The translations under genes and the position numbers were made by a program. Below the pieces are notes generated by a model, which was not told the DNA's origin, did no database searches, and worked only from the letters and a program-made list of their open reading frames with translations. Below, piece after piece: positions 43,392-53,779 of a DNA stretch of 64,000 nucleotides (position 1 is its first letter; every line of letters starts with the position of its first letter). Location: contig OZ025807.1 of the NCBI GenBank assembly GCA_964019425.1, positions 1 through 64,000 of the forward strand, read 5' to 3'. Origin of the DNA: Flectonema sp. DT1601 (Eukaryota; Euglenozoa; Diplonemea; Diplonemida; Diplonemidae).

Positions 43392-43919
43392 CTAATTGAG
43401 AACATCGTACGCCGCTTTGATGTACAAGGCAAACGCACTTACCATCCCGCCCATGAAAAAGAAACTTCTCACGAAACTTAATTTTGGTGAGTCAGTAACT
43501 ATGTAGGCAATATTGTAGAAAAATCTGCACACCAGATTCACAATCACGAAAGCGTTCATGTAGTGAGGGTCAATTTGTGCGATCCAAGCGGCTGTTACTG
43601 CCGACACGAAAATAATAAATCCCTCCCATCCGTTTTCATGAGCACCCTGTGTCCTTCTGACAAGAGCAGCATCTGGGTGATCCTCGTTGTCCATTACTTC
43701 CTTAATAACTTTTCTAGGGTCTGGGTTTACCTCTGAAACAGATGGTGCTGTGATGCATTTATCACTATCTTCGTTAGCTGGACTCGACTGATCCGACTGA
43801 GCGCTAGGATTAAAAATCTTGTGAGCTCTAACAAATGCCGGACACATAACCAACAGCCAATATACAGGCATACCTACAGTGGCAGCTATGTAGTCCTCTG
43901 AATTGTTTAGGAATTGCAT
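43392..43919 (-). CDS. MAPEG-family membrane protein (175 aa)
   Basis: MAPEG proteins are small four-helix membrane proteins, some of which conjugate glutathione or reduce lipid peroxides. Four hydrophobic helices are visible at about 10-30, 101-119, 124-144 and 151-172. The family signature is present before helix 2: RRTQGAHENGWEGFIIF, matching R-x3-(A/G)-x2-N-x2-E-x3-(P)F. An insertion of about 60 polar residues separates helices 1 and 2, longer than in most relatives. The exact enzyme activity cannot be told. The ATG follows a strong acceptor (AG at 43948-43949). Confidence 0.85.
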   Translation of the reverse strand: MQFLNNSEDYIAATVGMPVYWLLVMCPAFVRAHKIFNPSAQSDQSSPANEDSDKCITAPSVSEVNPDPRKVIKEVMDNEDHPDAALVRRTQGAHENGWEGFIIFVSAVTAAWIAQIDPHYMNAFVIVNLVCRFFYNIAYIVTDSPKLSFVRSFFFMGGMVSAFALYIKAAYDVLN

Positions 43920-43947
43920 TTTTAGTTTTCTTTTGAAGGATTAATAC

Positions 43948-43949
43948 CT
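43948..43949 (-). promoter_or_regulatory. SL trans-splice acceptor, MAPEG gene
   Basis: The minus strand reads CTTCTTTTTTCCTCAG, a long pyrimidine tract ending in CAG, about 28 bp before the ATG. Confidence 0.75.
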
Positions 43950-44144
43950 GAGGAAAAAAGAAGTTGAAAGCTGACGTATCAAGTATCAGAAAAAAACGAT
44001 CGAAAACTTCCCGATGGCAGTTCATATGTTTGAATAGACTGGTTAAAGAAAGAATTCAAAACGACAATTTATCAGATTCAACAATTCGGACGTTTGGATT
44101 GGAAGTGAAGACCTCCAAAAGAAGAGTTGGCAGTCACCCTGTTC

Positions 44145-46961
44145 TTAGTAAGGGTCAGCATCGTCAACATCAATGTCAGATACTTCGACTTTCCTGATCT
44201 TTGTACCGCTGCTACTGCTTCGCTTATTCTTTTCGCTGTTCGTTTGTGTGTTCTTAACACACTTGTTGTTTACGTCTTCTTTCTTTGAAGAGCCACGCAA
44301 TCGCTGCGCCTTTTTTGCTGCAGCCTCTTCTTTCAACTGTTGTCGTTTCTCTCGTTTCTCCTCCTTCTCTTTTTCTTTCTGTTCCCGTTTTTCCTCCTCG
44401 TCAGCATCTACAACCCGACATACCTCACAAGGTATATTCATTTGAGTCAGTCTGGTCAGCCAGATTTCCTGTTTCGTACTCAGAGTGTCACCTGGTCCCT
44501 TCACTTCACTGACAAGTACCTCACGAGAAATTGGACTCCATAACAGCAAGTCTGGCATTCCTGACAACTGCATTTGACTGCAAAACTCGAGACACAACTT
44601 CCCAGTTCGAATGCTTCCGAGACAAGTCGCAACTTCGAGCAGTACATCAACAGGTGTACTGTCCCAAGTACAACTAAAAGCAGAAATACCTGCGTGTGCT
44701 TCGTAAGAAGTTTTTAATTGGCAGCAGAGGTCCTCTTCGGAAAAGCTTTCAATTTCTTTTGAGCGGGTTGTGAATTCTGGCAGTCTATTGAGAAACGAAG
44801 GAGAAGCAAAATCGATCGGAATTGACTGAAATCTCAAGGGGAGAACTTCTGAAGTAAAAATTACTTCCCACATGAGAAGTACGAAAATGAATTGAAGAGT
44901 GCCGCCTTCACAGTGTCGACCAGTCCAACCTTCGCCCTTTGAGCGACAGATTGCCTGTGTGGCGCATTCTTCAACATTCCCAAGTGTAGGGGGACGTTCT
45001 GTCAGAGGTGGAGGTGGTATGTCAACTGACGAGGTTTTAACAATCGCAGTCGCGCAGTCCCACATTGGCCACTTTGATCCTCTCCATTTCCTCCCAATAA
45101 CAATTCTTTTCAAAGGTGTGATTACAGTTGTTGAAAATACCTGCTCTGCTCCTTTCAAAGTTGGTAATTCTTTTTCTTTATCATCCTTCAACATTCTCAA
45201 GTAGCGCCGTTCCAGCCAAAGTCGGTCACTGCCTGCCATAAAACTGTTGTCTTTGTGCTCGAGTGACTGTCTGCAAGTCTGCAGAGCCTCTTCACTCTTT
45301 TTTAAGTGTCCGTAGTCGACGATAAGTCTTTGCCACCAACGCCCACGTCTTCTCGGTTTAAAACGACTACACTTTAGAATGAGATGAAGGAATCGAATGC
45401 AAGGCTCATATTTCTTTGCGGATTCCAGTGGGTGAACTCCTTCGAGAAGAACAAGTCTGCTGACATAACTCTTTCGAAAGATGTTGTCGAGTGGACTTTT
45501 GATATTCAAATGATCGCATTCACAACATTGTTGAGAACATTCAATTCGATCTCCATTTTCATTATTGAAACCAAACTCTTCTTCTGCTTCTGTTGGTCGT
45601 GTCGACTGATTAGATGGTTCAATCACAGGTCGTTTATTTGATTTCTTTAATGAAATAGAAGGCGAGTCGGTGTTTTTATTACCGTCAACTATATCTGAGT
45701 TCTCTGTAATTTGACTGCCTGACATCTGTGACAGGACGTCAACAATTTCATTGGCTGGTATCGAATCCGATTCGAAAGAAAAAGGACTGCAGCTACTGTT
45801 GTTTGAAATGGTGTCGGAATTGCAGTCGAGGATGAGTTTGTTTGGAGATACTGCGGCTGGTGAGTCATCATTGGAATCACTGACGACTACCACTTCTGGT
45901 GAAGAGTCTGCCTCATCATCAACATCAACAAAATTGACGGCAGTGATGTTTTTATTTATTTCGTTACTCTTACTGCCGCAAATAATTATTTCCTCTTCTG
46001 AAGTTCCTTTTACCGCAGTCTCGCTACTCTCAATAAGTTTGCAGTGATGCTCATCAACTCTGGAACAGAACTGTTCCAAGTACGCTGCGTGTTTTTCAAC
46101 AATTGGTTCAATAAGTTGGGTCATCTCTTCTCGTTGGCGGGGGAATTTCGCAGCTGCTTCAGTTACTGCAGCCAAGTCTGTGATTGCATCTTCGTAATCA
46201 TCAAATTCTCGTCTTGTTTTAAAAACCTTTTCTTGTTGTTGTTTTCGTCCAACGGGCCACTTTCTCATTCCGTTTAATAAAACTGTTGCTGGATGCCCAC
46301 GGAGGTTACCGCTCTCCATAAGTATGAATTCGATAGCATCAGAGGGGGTTTGTAATAGAAACAACTGATGAGCTACTCGGAGGGGGTTAACGAAATTAGG
46401 AAGCAGATGTATCGCAGGTCCGACAATCTCTGCGATCATTCGCAATGCAACTCTTTGAGACTTTGGAGGTCCTGTTGCGAATGAAAGTCGTTGTTGTCCA
46501 GAAGGTAGTTTACTGCGGAGAATAGTTTTTATTGATTTTATGAGCGACTCTCTTGGTAACGTTGAACTGTTTTGAACATTACACGACTTCGCAATCTCTC
46601 GAAGTTCTGGTGCCTGCAAAGATGACAACAGCGACATATCAGGCAGTCGAGGTGGCACAGCACCTTTCGTATTCATATCTGGCGGATGATACATTTTAAT
46701 GAAATTAACTTGTTGGAGTGCAAGAGCAGCGTTTATGATATCGGTGATGTCAGGATCCTCAATTCTTTGTAATCTAATCCATTGTCTCTTCCTACCATAC
46801 AATCTAGAAGATAGTACTTGTGCTCCTGTTGATAGCTGTTGATAACTTCGTAATACTTTCTTCTCTTCTGCAGACAGCAATGTACTATTCACACCTAATG
46901 CGTCTCCAACAACATTTCTAAAATCTAATAAGTGAAAGGGGAGCGGGCGACTGTCTTCCAT
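44145..46961 (-). CDS. FAN1: FAN1-type structure-specific nuclease (VRR-NUC) (938 aa)
   Basis: FAN1 cleaves 5' flaps and interstrand-crosslink intermediates. The start is the ATG giving MEDSRPLPFH; the frame's upstream GTG is followed by nothing family-like. Residues about 10-75 match the first conserved FAN1 block (QQLSTGAQVLSSRLYGRKRQW), about 110-150 a SAP-like segment, about 515-600 the TPR-like block with the hallmark RGRWWQRL (538-545), and 660-855 the VRR nuclease. Catalytic residues are visible: E685 (HCEGGTL), D804 (GMPDLLLW), E819 and K821 (SEVKGPGD). About 180 acidic Ser/Asn-rich residues (about 315-495) are inserted between the conserved blocks, with a charged Lys/Glu tail after 855. 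The N-terminal UBZ finger of animal FAN1 is absent. Confidence 0.93.
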   Translation of the reverse strand: MEDSRPLPFHLLDFRNVVGDALGVNSTLLSAEEKKVLRSYQQLSTGAQVLSSRLYGRKRQWIRLQRIEDPDITDIINAALALQQVNFIKMYHPPDMNTKGAVPPRLPDMSLLSSLQAPELREIAKSCNVQNSSTLPRESLIKSIKTILRSKLPSGQQRLSFATGPPKSQRVALRMIAEIVGPAIHLLPNFVNPLRVAHQLFLLQTPSDAIEFILMESGNLRGHPATVLLNGMRKWPVGRKQQQEKVFKTRREFDDYEDAITDLAAVTEAAAKFPRQREEMTQLIEPIVEKHAAYLEQFCSRVDEHHCKLIESSETAVKGTSEEEIIICGSKSNEINKNITAVNFVDVDDEADSSPEVVVVSDSNDDSPAAVSPNKLILDCNSDTISNNSSCSPFSFESDSIPANEIVDVLSQMSGSQITENSDIVDGNKNTDSPSISLKKSNKRPVIEPSNQSTRPTEAEEEFGFNNENGDRIECSQQCCECDHLNIKSPLDNIFRKSYVSRLVLLEGVHPLESAKKYEPCIRFLHLILKCSRFKPRRRGRWWQRLIVDYGHLKKSEEALQTCRQSLEHKDNSFMAGSDRLWLERRYLRMLKDDKEKELPTLKGAEQVFSTTVITPLKRIVIGRKWRGSKWPMWDCATAIVKTSSVDIPPPPLTERPPTLGNVEECATQAICRSKGEGWTGRHCEGGTLQFIFVLLMWEVIFTSEVLPLRFQSIPIDFASPSFLNRLPEFTTRSKEIESFSEEDLCCQLKTSYEAHAGISAFSCTWDSTPVDVLLEVATCLGSIRTGKLCLEFCSQMQLSGMPDLLLWSPISREVLVSEVKGPGDTLSTKQEIWLTRLTQMNIPCEVCRVVDADEEEKREQKEKEKEEKREKRQQLKEEAAAKKAQRLRGSSKKEDVNNKCVKNTQTNSEKNKRSSSSGTKIRKVEVSDIDVDDADPY

Positions 46962-47397
46962 CCAGACAGCTGTCACGACATCTGCTGCACGTTAAAAAGA
47001 AAATATCTCATCGCGTGCTGTCATCGTCTCTCTCAAAGTTCAGAAGAAATACAATAACACACAGATATTAATATAAACCACACACTTTACAGAATAAGCT
47101 CTTTAGCTACAAAAGATATGTTGGTACTCTGGAGAAAGGAAGTAACGAAATAAAGAACACCAAACATCTCAATAACAACTAACCTTATCTAAATATGACA
47201 ACTTTAAAGGTACGATACAATAACTCAGACTACGACTACTCGCGCTATTCAATTATTTAAAATCGGATTCCTTTGAGCAAACACAAAACCGGGACGGGGA
47301 AGAGATTCTCTAAAATGGGAATTGGAAATGTTAACAAACAGTTTTATTATTACAACACAACACGTTAAGTGAGATTATCTATCTGTTTGTTGGGTTG
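46962..47397. other. Intergenic region upstream of FAN1
   Basis: These 436 bp hold the 3' flank of the unrecognised upstream gene and the 5' flank of FAN1. TTTTCTTTTTAACGTGCAG on the minus strand is a plausible acceptor. Splicing there would leave a three-codon upstream ORF (ATG TCG TGA), which a second AG nearer the start would avoid. Nothing else is recognised. Confidence 0.4.
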
Positions 47398-49971
47398 TTA
47401 ATTATACATTTCTTCGAGGACGCTAGTGAATGCCTGCCAAGGTCGATTTTTCGATCTTCTAGATGACAGTGCACTCTCACTTCGCGTGCTGTACATCGAA
47501 GGAAGTGAAGTAGAAGCCGTAGACGTTGAGTTCAAAATATTGTGAGAAACCGGCGCCACAGCTGGCTGACCGCGAGGAGTTGTCATCTTTGAAATCTTGT
47601 TCCGAACTTCACTGCGGAGGTGAGCTCGTTCGTCGTACGGCCGAGGCAGTGCCGGCTGGTAGTCGAAATAATTATGTTGAAAGCTTTCGGAAGTATTCGA
47701 AACATAATCAGGAAGTGGAGGAAGAGGTCTAGCGACTGCTCTATTCTTTTGATTAATTATATCAATCGCAGCAAATGATGTCGTTGATGTGTTCCCAAAC
47801 TTTGGAATACTCGTAGCAGAAGCCGGTTCTTCAGGGAACTCCGTAGGTTGCGGTAATTCTGCAAAACTAAGACGATTTCTCGATTTATTTGCAATCGGTG
47901 ATGCGATGTACTCATCGCCCTCATCTCCGATAGCTGCCGACGGTAGCACTCCCAACGACTGCGACATCCTCTTCGAGTTTCTAACTGAACTGGAACCGCA
48001 CTCTTGTGATACTATGTGAAGAATATCCTGCAGCACAGAGTCTGGCACCTGAAGTGATGCTCTATCGCCTTCAGTAGTTGCGATATTTAAAGTATTCCAA
48101 GGAACTGCTACTTCTTTATCAGATGCTTCATTAGAAACAGAAGTTTGTTCCATTCCAGAACTCACATTTAAGTTAGCGGGCAAGGGGACAGTGACTCCGT
48201 GTGATGTCGTTGTATCCATACCACAGTTGCTGGTGTAGTTAATTCGACTTGGTGGTGGCAATGAACTCGAATTTGCTGAAGACATGGGAAGAGGAAGAGT
48301 ACTACTGCGAGTGTTATTACTGTTGCTGGTTCCGAAGAGCTGTGGATCCCAAACTGCGTCATCAGTTTGAACATTTCCAACATTAGGATGCAACGTTCTC
48401 GCTAAACTACCAACTCGGTAAGACTGATTCCTAACTTGCGTCAATTGCGTGTGGTGTTCAATCGCTGGCTGCTTTTTCTTTTTCTTCTTTTTTTTATGTG
48501 GGGAAGTTACGTTTGGAATTCGCAACGGTATGGGAGACTCTGTGAAGGCCGTACTTTCAAAACCCTGTAAAAACTGACCAGACTGCATTGACTGTGCTTG
48601 CATCAGCATCCGATGTTGAAGCTGACTTTCTTGCAAGGTTTCAAATGCAGTTGTTAAGATTCCCATTTGGCTAGCGTGGTCTTGAGCTCTTTTCTTTTGT
48701 ACTTGTTCGAGTTCTTTTTGTATCTTCTCGTTTCTTAACTCTAAAACTCTCGCTTGTAGGAACGGATCGACAGCAATCTGATTAGAGAAGGCACTGGGCG
48801 GAGTGTTTTCAAAGGCACTTCCCTCGTTCTGATCTTTCGAATCCTTCTCACTGTGATCAGTGATACTACTCGATTGTTTTGATGTTTGCTGCCCCTGTTC
48901 TTGTGTTTGATGAGCTGGTTTTGCCTCAACAGGTGGGTCATAAAGCAATCGGATATCGAGGGAGTCAGTTGACGATGCTAATGATGTCATTCCAACTGTT
49001 GCTAACATTTGATCATTTGGTTCTGAAGGGATTTGAACAATACTAGCAGTACCATCTTTAGATAAACTAGCTCTCCTATCTGAAGACTCCGCTATTATAA
49101 TCTCTTCACTAAATAATGAAACCCTTCTCTGTTCAGACAACGGAGCTGAAGGAAGAGTTGCTCTGCTGACGTTATAATTACTGTTGTTGTTCTTATTCTC
49201 TGCTGGTGATGGAGTAATCTTCTCAAAGCCATCACTCTCTTGAGTGTGTTGTGACACTAAAAGCTGCCGCTGCTGTGATGTGAAGGGAGCTACGGCGTTA
49301 CTCTTCGCATTGTCTCTGTAATCAACTTCACTCTTCTCAATTATAACATCAGAGATGACGGAAATGTTTTGTTGAATTTGAGTCACCCAATCGATTTCAT
49401 CTTTCTTTTTGCCATCGGGGAATTGAGAAGGCCACAACGTGCACACGTAATTCCAATCATCAATCGCCAGAACAACTGGAGGTGAGTTTGGATCAACAGA
49501 AGAGTGAGCGAGGCAACACCCGTCTGGAACACTTCGCTGCTCCTGTTCACTTGCATGTCCAACCGATCGAAGAAGAATCTCATGCCAAACAGCACCATGA
49601 ATGGTAATTGCTGTCTTAGTAAGAACTCCTCCTGAACTGATAGCTACCGCTAATGTGATTGGAAACTCTGCAGTCCAAGCTGCCATAAATGATCTTAAAA
49701 AGCCTCTGTTGACTGTCAAGGTTTCATTAGCTTCAGTGAATTCGATCTCAAATGTCGGTTCCATTCTCCCTTCTGGAGACACATCAATGAAACGAGTTAA
49801 GCATCTCCACCAGTTCGCATCAGCTTTGAATTTAAAATTATCATCATCAGGCATATCTCGCATCATTCCTTGAACTTTCGATAGATGTCCAACTCCCAAT
49901 GACATGCAAGGGATTCGGAGTTCTGGTCTCTTTGGGACATCAGCAACGGCTCTAGTGGCCGTCTGCGGCAT
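47398..49971 (-). CDS. Unrecognised Ser/Gln-rich protein with an N-terminal globular domain (857 aa)
   Basis: I do not recognise a family. Residues 1-210 look globular, with Trp-rich stretches (NWWRCLTRFID, VLAIDDWNYVCTLWPSQF). The remaining 640 residues are low-complexity Ser, Asn, Gln and Pro, with a short coiled-coil-like segment around 420-490 (LELRNEKIQKELEQVQKK) and a run of Lys at about 520-530 that could be a nuclear signal. The start chosen is the first ATG (MPQTATRAV) after a strong acceptor (TTTCACAG, AG at 49990-49991). An alternative 5' exon at 50048-50059 adding ten residues through a 58-nt intron is possible and listed separately. The C-terminal 40 residues (RPWQAFTSVLEEMYN) look more ordered. 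Confidence 0.7.
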   Translation of the reverse strand: MPQTATRAVADVPKRPELRIPCMSLGVGHLSKVQGMMRDMPDDDNFKFKADANWWRCLTRFIDVSPEGRMEPTFEIEFTEANETLTVNRGFLRSFMAAWTAEFPITLAVAISSGGVLTKTAITIHGAVWHEILLRSVGHASEQEQRSVPDGCCLAHSSVDPNSPPVVLAIDDWNYVCTLWPSQFPDGKKKDEIDWVTQIQQNISVISDVIIEKSEVDYRDNAKSNAVAPFTSQQRQLLVSQHTQESDGFEKITPSPAENKNNNSNYNVSRATLPSAPLSEQRRVSLFSEEIIIAESSDRRASLSKDGTASIVQIPSEPNDQMLATVGMTSLASSTDSLDIRLLYDPPVEAKPAHQTQEQGQQTSKQSSSITDHSEKDSKDQNEGSAFENTPPSAFSNQIAVDPFLQARVLELRNEKIQKELEQVQKKRAQDHASQMGILTTAFETLQESQLQHRMLMQAQSMQSGQFLQGFESTAFTESPIPLRIPNVTSPHKKKKKKKKQPAIEHHTQLTQVRNQSYRVGSLARTLHPNVGNVQTDDAVWDPQLFGTSNSNNTRSSTLPLPMSSANSSSLPPPSRINYTSNCGMDTTTSHGVTVPLPANLNVSSGMEQTSVSNEASDKEVAVPWNTLNIATTEGDRASLQVPDSVLQDILHIVSQECGSSSVRNSKRMSQSLGVLPSAAIGDEGDEYIASPIANKSRNRLSFAELPQPTEFPEEPASATSIPKFGNTSTTSFAAIDIINQKNRAVARPLPPLPDYVSNTSESFQHNYFDYQPALPRPYDERAHLRSEVRNKISKMTTPRGQPAVAPVSHNILNSTSTASTSLPSMYSTRSESALSSRRSKNRPWQAFTSVLEEMYN

Positions 49972-49989
49972 CTTAACAAGATACCGTTC

Positions 49990-50047
49990 CTGTGAAATGT
50001 GAATTATATAAACAACCGACGTAATCAAAACAACAACATTTACTCAC
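49990..50047 (-). other. Candidate 58-nt cis-intron, or trans-splice acceptor, at the 5' end of the unrecognised gene
   Basis: On the minus strand an ATG ACT CCT GCT exon (50059-50048) meets GTGAGT, and TTTCACAG precedes GAACGG at 49989. Joining keeps the reading frame into the long ORF (MTPA-ERYLVK-MPQTA). Further upstream, a run of 15 T with TTTCAG is an excellent trans-splice acceptor. Alternatively the inner AG is simply the trans-splice site and the gene starts at 49971. Two short upstream ATGs would precede the exon ATG, which weakens the intron model. Confidence 0.4.
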
Positions 50048-50059
50048 AGCAGGAGTCAT

Positions 50060-51477
50060 ACTTTCAATCTGGTCATTTTAACATCTGTTTGTCAGCTGAA
50101 AGTAAAAAAAAAAAAAAAGACTTAACAAAAAAAAACAGGAAAGCAATACTCTGCTAAATTATTTATTTACGAACGCCCAGGAAGCCAAAAAATCAGGAAA
50201 AGCTCAACAGGGGTAAACAATTAGATCGCTACTAGGCAACCGTGAGACTCTCACCGATGATAGGAGTGTAGAATAACCTGAAACAAATGGCTACCTAAGC
50301 CCACCCTCGAAATAAATAAGACATCAAAAAACAAAAACAAAAATAAAAAAAACTGACCATTTTATTATCACCTAATACAGCAATTAGTGAAGAGACACAA
50401 TTTAAGAAGGTAACTCACGCAATTAAAAAAAAAGGATATCCAAAAAGGATACCGAAAAGAAAAAAGAAGAAAAAAAAAAGAAAAAAAGCAGGCCATCAAT
50501 TTAAATACTGCTAGGTTAAGACAAGTCACACTGGGTTATACATGTTGGAAAGAGAACACCCCGCTGTTTAGCTTCGAAAATGACGACTAAATAATAACAA
50601 ACACTCCCCACCCTCAACGAAGGGGGGAAAGGCTTACTATGAACTAGCTGTCTATGCAGTGTCTATAAAAAATAAAAAAAAGGTATCCTTTATCTTGCAT
50701 TGTACGCACGTAGGGAAAAGGAAGGACATATCTCAACAAAATTAAGAATTCTTCAATGCGCAGGTTTGACGGTGTCAGCAAAAACGACGCAATTACTCTA
50801 TCTCATAAAGCTTTGAGGAAATATATAAAATAAAAAAAAAAGATGATTGGGAAGGGTCTGGGAAAGTCCCACACGGGAGTTAAACAAAAAAAATTTTTTT
50901 TAAAAAGAAACACGAGAGTCCTACCGAGTTGAATATAGGCTCAAAAAAGTTACGACTTAAAACAAACAAGAGAAGAAAAAAAAAAAAAAAAAAGGCGTCA
51001 CCAACGTGAGATGCCGCAGACACGCAAATATTACCAACCAAACTTTGACAAATGGAAACCTACCTTTCAATTCTCGTTATTGTTTTCTAAACATTCTCAA
51101 ATACGTCGCATCACACGTTGGGTTACTACAACTCGCATTTGCCGTTTGGAGAAAACAAAGAAAAAAAAAAAACACAATAAACACATGTTCACTTTTACTT
51201 TATTTCGCTAAAGTTAACATCCATCCGATCACCCGATTAAAACAAAAAAAAAAAAATTTCAAAGATTTTGATTTGTTGTGAGAGTCGTGAATACCGACTG
51301 GGGCTAACGAACAGCATCTTAAGAAAAAATAGGGAATAAAAAAAAATAAAAAAAAATACTTCTTCGGAAAGTTTTTTTTTGACGAAAAAAAAAAAACTTT
51401 AATTAAATTTCTCATCTGATTTTTTCAAATAAAAGTTTGAGTAAAGTCTCCTTCAGAGAAAACAATACAAAATAAGA
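50060..51477. other. A-rich intergenic region, 1.4 kb
   Basis: The stretch has many A-runs (for example 50105-50119, 50978-50993 and 51241-51256) and no reading frame I believe. It should contain the 3' UTR of the secreted Cys-rich gene on the right and the 5' flank of the unrecognised gene. I looked for tRNA, snRNA and 5S signals on both strands and saw none. Confidence 0.4.
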
Positions 51478-52956
51478 CTAATTGTCAGAAGGAGGAATTA
51501 CTTCAGGACATCCCCCCTTTGCTGGATCAGTCTCACTGAAGGACTTTAAGAATGCATCAGTTAGCGTCTGTGGCTTTATTGGTGCCCCTCCATCAAGTCC
51601 GAGTATGTTTGAAAACAGACAATCAACAACACAATTTGTCGAAATATTGCGAGGTTGCGAACAGGATTGGAAGCAAGTAGAGTTATAGTTGTAAACCGTA
51701 TCCACGACATTACCATCGACACAAGTTTGGTTAACAGTTCGAATAGGATCGTTAACATTCCACCAACAGTCATCAGTGATGGTTCCATTACAATATCCGT
51801 CAATTGTTGAACTGTACCAGGTTCCCTTCATCATACAAGCGAATGATTCAATCCAGTCAGAGTAAATATCACTTTTCTTACTTGGAGCATTGTACTCACA
51901 AGCGTAATTTACGTAACTCGTGTTGCAGTGTCCCATCTGCATTGCGTCTGTGCTCGCAAAAGCGCAATTTCTGCAGTCGTTTGTGTCCTTCATACCGCAG
52001 GTTTCAACAATCGTCTCGTTACACCTTCTGAACTCCGCGTGACAAAGAGAATGGATTGATGAACTGGTGCAGGATGGGATCTGTAACTTCTCAGCGCACG
52101 AAACGCAATCAGAAGTTCCAACACAGTGCTGAAATAACTGATCATTACACTCCCAATAAGGTGTGTTAGGTCTCGGATCTTCAACTGCAACAGATGATGA
52201 TCGGCGGTGACACATCGCATCAGTCTCTCGACCAACAGAAAGCTTAACGATAGCTTTGCACTGACATTCTGAACGAGAACAGTAATCATTAAATGTTTTG
52301 TTATACTCTCTGTCGTCATACCAACAGTCTGGTCCGTATCCACTCGATTTCACACCAGCCTTACATTTAGAAGACATTTGAGCTTGATTCCAATTAATTA
52401 AAGGTTCTGTTAGAAGCTGACAGTTGGTACCATTTCCGTCTGGCATGTTCCAACCAACGCATTTTGTGTCTGAGGTACAGGCTTCACAACAACTGCCCTC
52501 ATCCTTTATTGTGACTTCATCATAAATTGTTCCATTCAGACAGTCGTAGTTAAATACTTCGAATTTGCTGGAACATTGTTTTGGTACTCCAGGTACTGGT
52601 CCTGATGAACCTCCCCAATGCATACATTGAAATACTCCAGTCGTTTGGTTTGGATTGCAGGGTGAGTATTCTCCAAACGCATCTCTTGAATCTAAATGAA
52701 AGTTACTGTACACCATGTGAGCTGATCCACCACTTAGATACTGACGGTTCTGACACCACAAGAAGTCTGGGTCCAGAGGACACATAAATGGCAACAACAG
52801 TTGATTCAAACCAAACATTACATCACCAGCAGGGTCACTGCTGTCCATATTAACGAGTCCCGTGTAGTTAACTGGAGTCACGCGATAAACGACGTTACTC
52901 GTCCATCCAGCAGGCAGTCCCGATAAGGCCGCCGCAGTAAGAGCGATTGACAACAT
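51478..52956 (-). CDS. Secreted Cys-rich protein with PAN/apple-like segment, paralog 1 (492 aa)
   Basis: A signal peptide (MLSIALTAAALSGLPAG) leads into a Cys-rich, N-glycosylation-rich ectodomain. Residues about 139-190 resemble a PAN/apple module: GSCCEACTSDTKCVGWNM followed by GTNCQLL. Such modules bind protein or carbohydrate. Further CxxC pairs occur throughout, for example SDCVSCAEK and NDCRNCAF, and NGT/NST/NQT sequons are frequent. There is no transmembrane helix or GPI-type tail, so secretion is likely. The ATG follows directly after CTTAACAG. Its paralog lies 0.8 kb upstream. The function is unknown to me; a surface or secreted recognition role is inference. Confidence 0.8.
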   Translation of the reverse strand: MLSIALTAAALSGLPAGWTSNVVYRVTPVNYTGLVNMDSSDPAGDVMFGLNQLLLPFMCPLDPDFLWCQNRQYLSGGSAHMVYSNFHLDSRDAFGEYSPCNPNQTTGVFQCMHWGGSSGPVPGVPKQCSSKFEVFNYDCLNGTIYDEVTIKDEGSCCEACTSDTKCVGWNMPDGNGTNCQLLTEPLINWNQAQMSSKCKAGVKSSGYGPDCWYDDREYNKTFNDYCSRSECQCKAIVKLSVGRETDAMCHRRSSSVAVEDPRPNTPYWECNDQLFQHCVGTSDCVSCAEKLQIPSCTSSSIHSLCHAEFRRCNETIVETCGMKDTNDCRNCAFASTDAMQMGHCNTSYVNYACEYNAPSKKSDIYSDWIESFACMMKGTWYSSTIDGYCNGTITDDCWWNVNDPIRTVNQTCVDGNVVDTVYNYNSTCFQSCSQPRNISTNCVVDCLFSNILGLDGGAPIKPQTLTDAFLKSFSETDPAKGGCPEVIPPSDN

Positions 52957-53779
52957 CTGTTAAGGCTGTTAAAGAGTTTTAATTGAAATGAAGAACCAGA
53001 ATTCTTTTCAAATCAATACTCACTCGGTAATTATAATCACCTCACCTGGCACACTCATTGCAAGCTGTGAAATAATTTCAGTCCCTGTCGTCAACAAACA
53101 CTAGTAGGCAAATCATATAAAGAGAGCATCACAGACACAGAATGAACAAAAAAAAAAAAAAGAAAAAGAAACGTCACGTACACCACAAAAACATAGTGTC
53201 CCGCATAGGAAGAACTCTTAATTCCCTTCAATGATAAAAGACGACAGATAGCAGTGCAGATACCGATGTTTTCGTCACCTGCCGTACAATAAATTGAGCT
53301 CAAAGACTTCTTTACCGAATCCAACGACACAAACTATATCGACATCTGAAGGAGTGAATTCACTCGTGAGATTTAAACAAAGTGAGGAATATTTTGGTAT
53401 CGCTTCCTACTATCTGACTCGTGTCAGTCAGCTGTACCTGTCGAAGCTCACATAGTGGGCAGGCAATAAAAACTGATAACTAAAAACCAAACATTGATGC
53501 AGAATAAAAAAAGGGTGAGTAAGTGATGTGGACTTTGCTTCATCAACATGAAGTACGAGATCTCTGCTATGGAGAATATCAACTACTTCAATAACAGACA
53601 GGACAGGATCAGTTCTTTAATGTAAAAGATTCATTCATTACACTACACAAAGTGATTGCTTCAGCTCTGTTGGACTCAAATTCCAAACCTCACACACGTA
53701 CTAAAAAAAAATAGATAACTTTAATTTCATTATTTTATTTTATTCTGATAGCCAGAACATTATAATCTGAAGTGCAGAT
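52957..53779. other. Intergenic region between the secreted paralogs
   Basis: These 823 bp hold the 3' UTR of paralog 2 and the 5' flank of paralog 1. The acceptor for paralog 1 is CTTTAACAGCCTTAACAG immediately before its ATG. No other gene is recognised. Confidence 0.45.
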
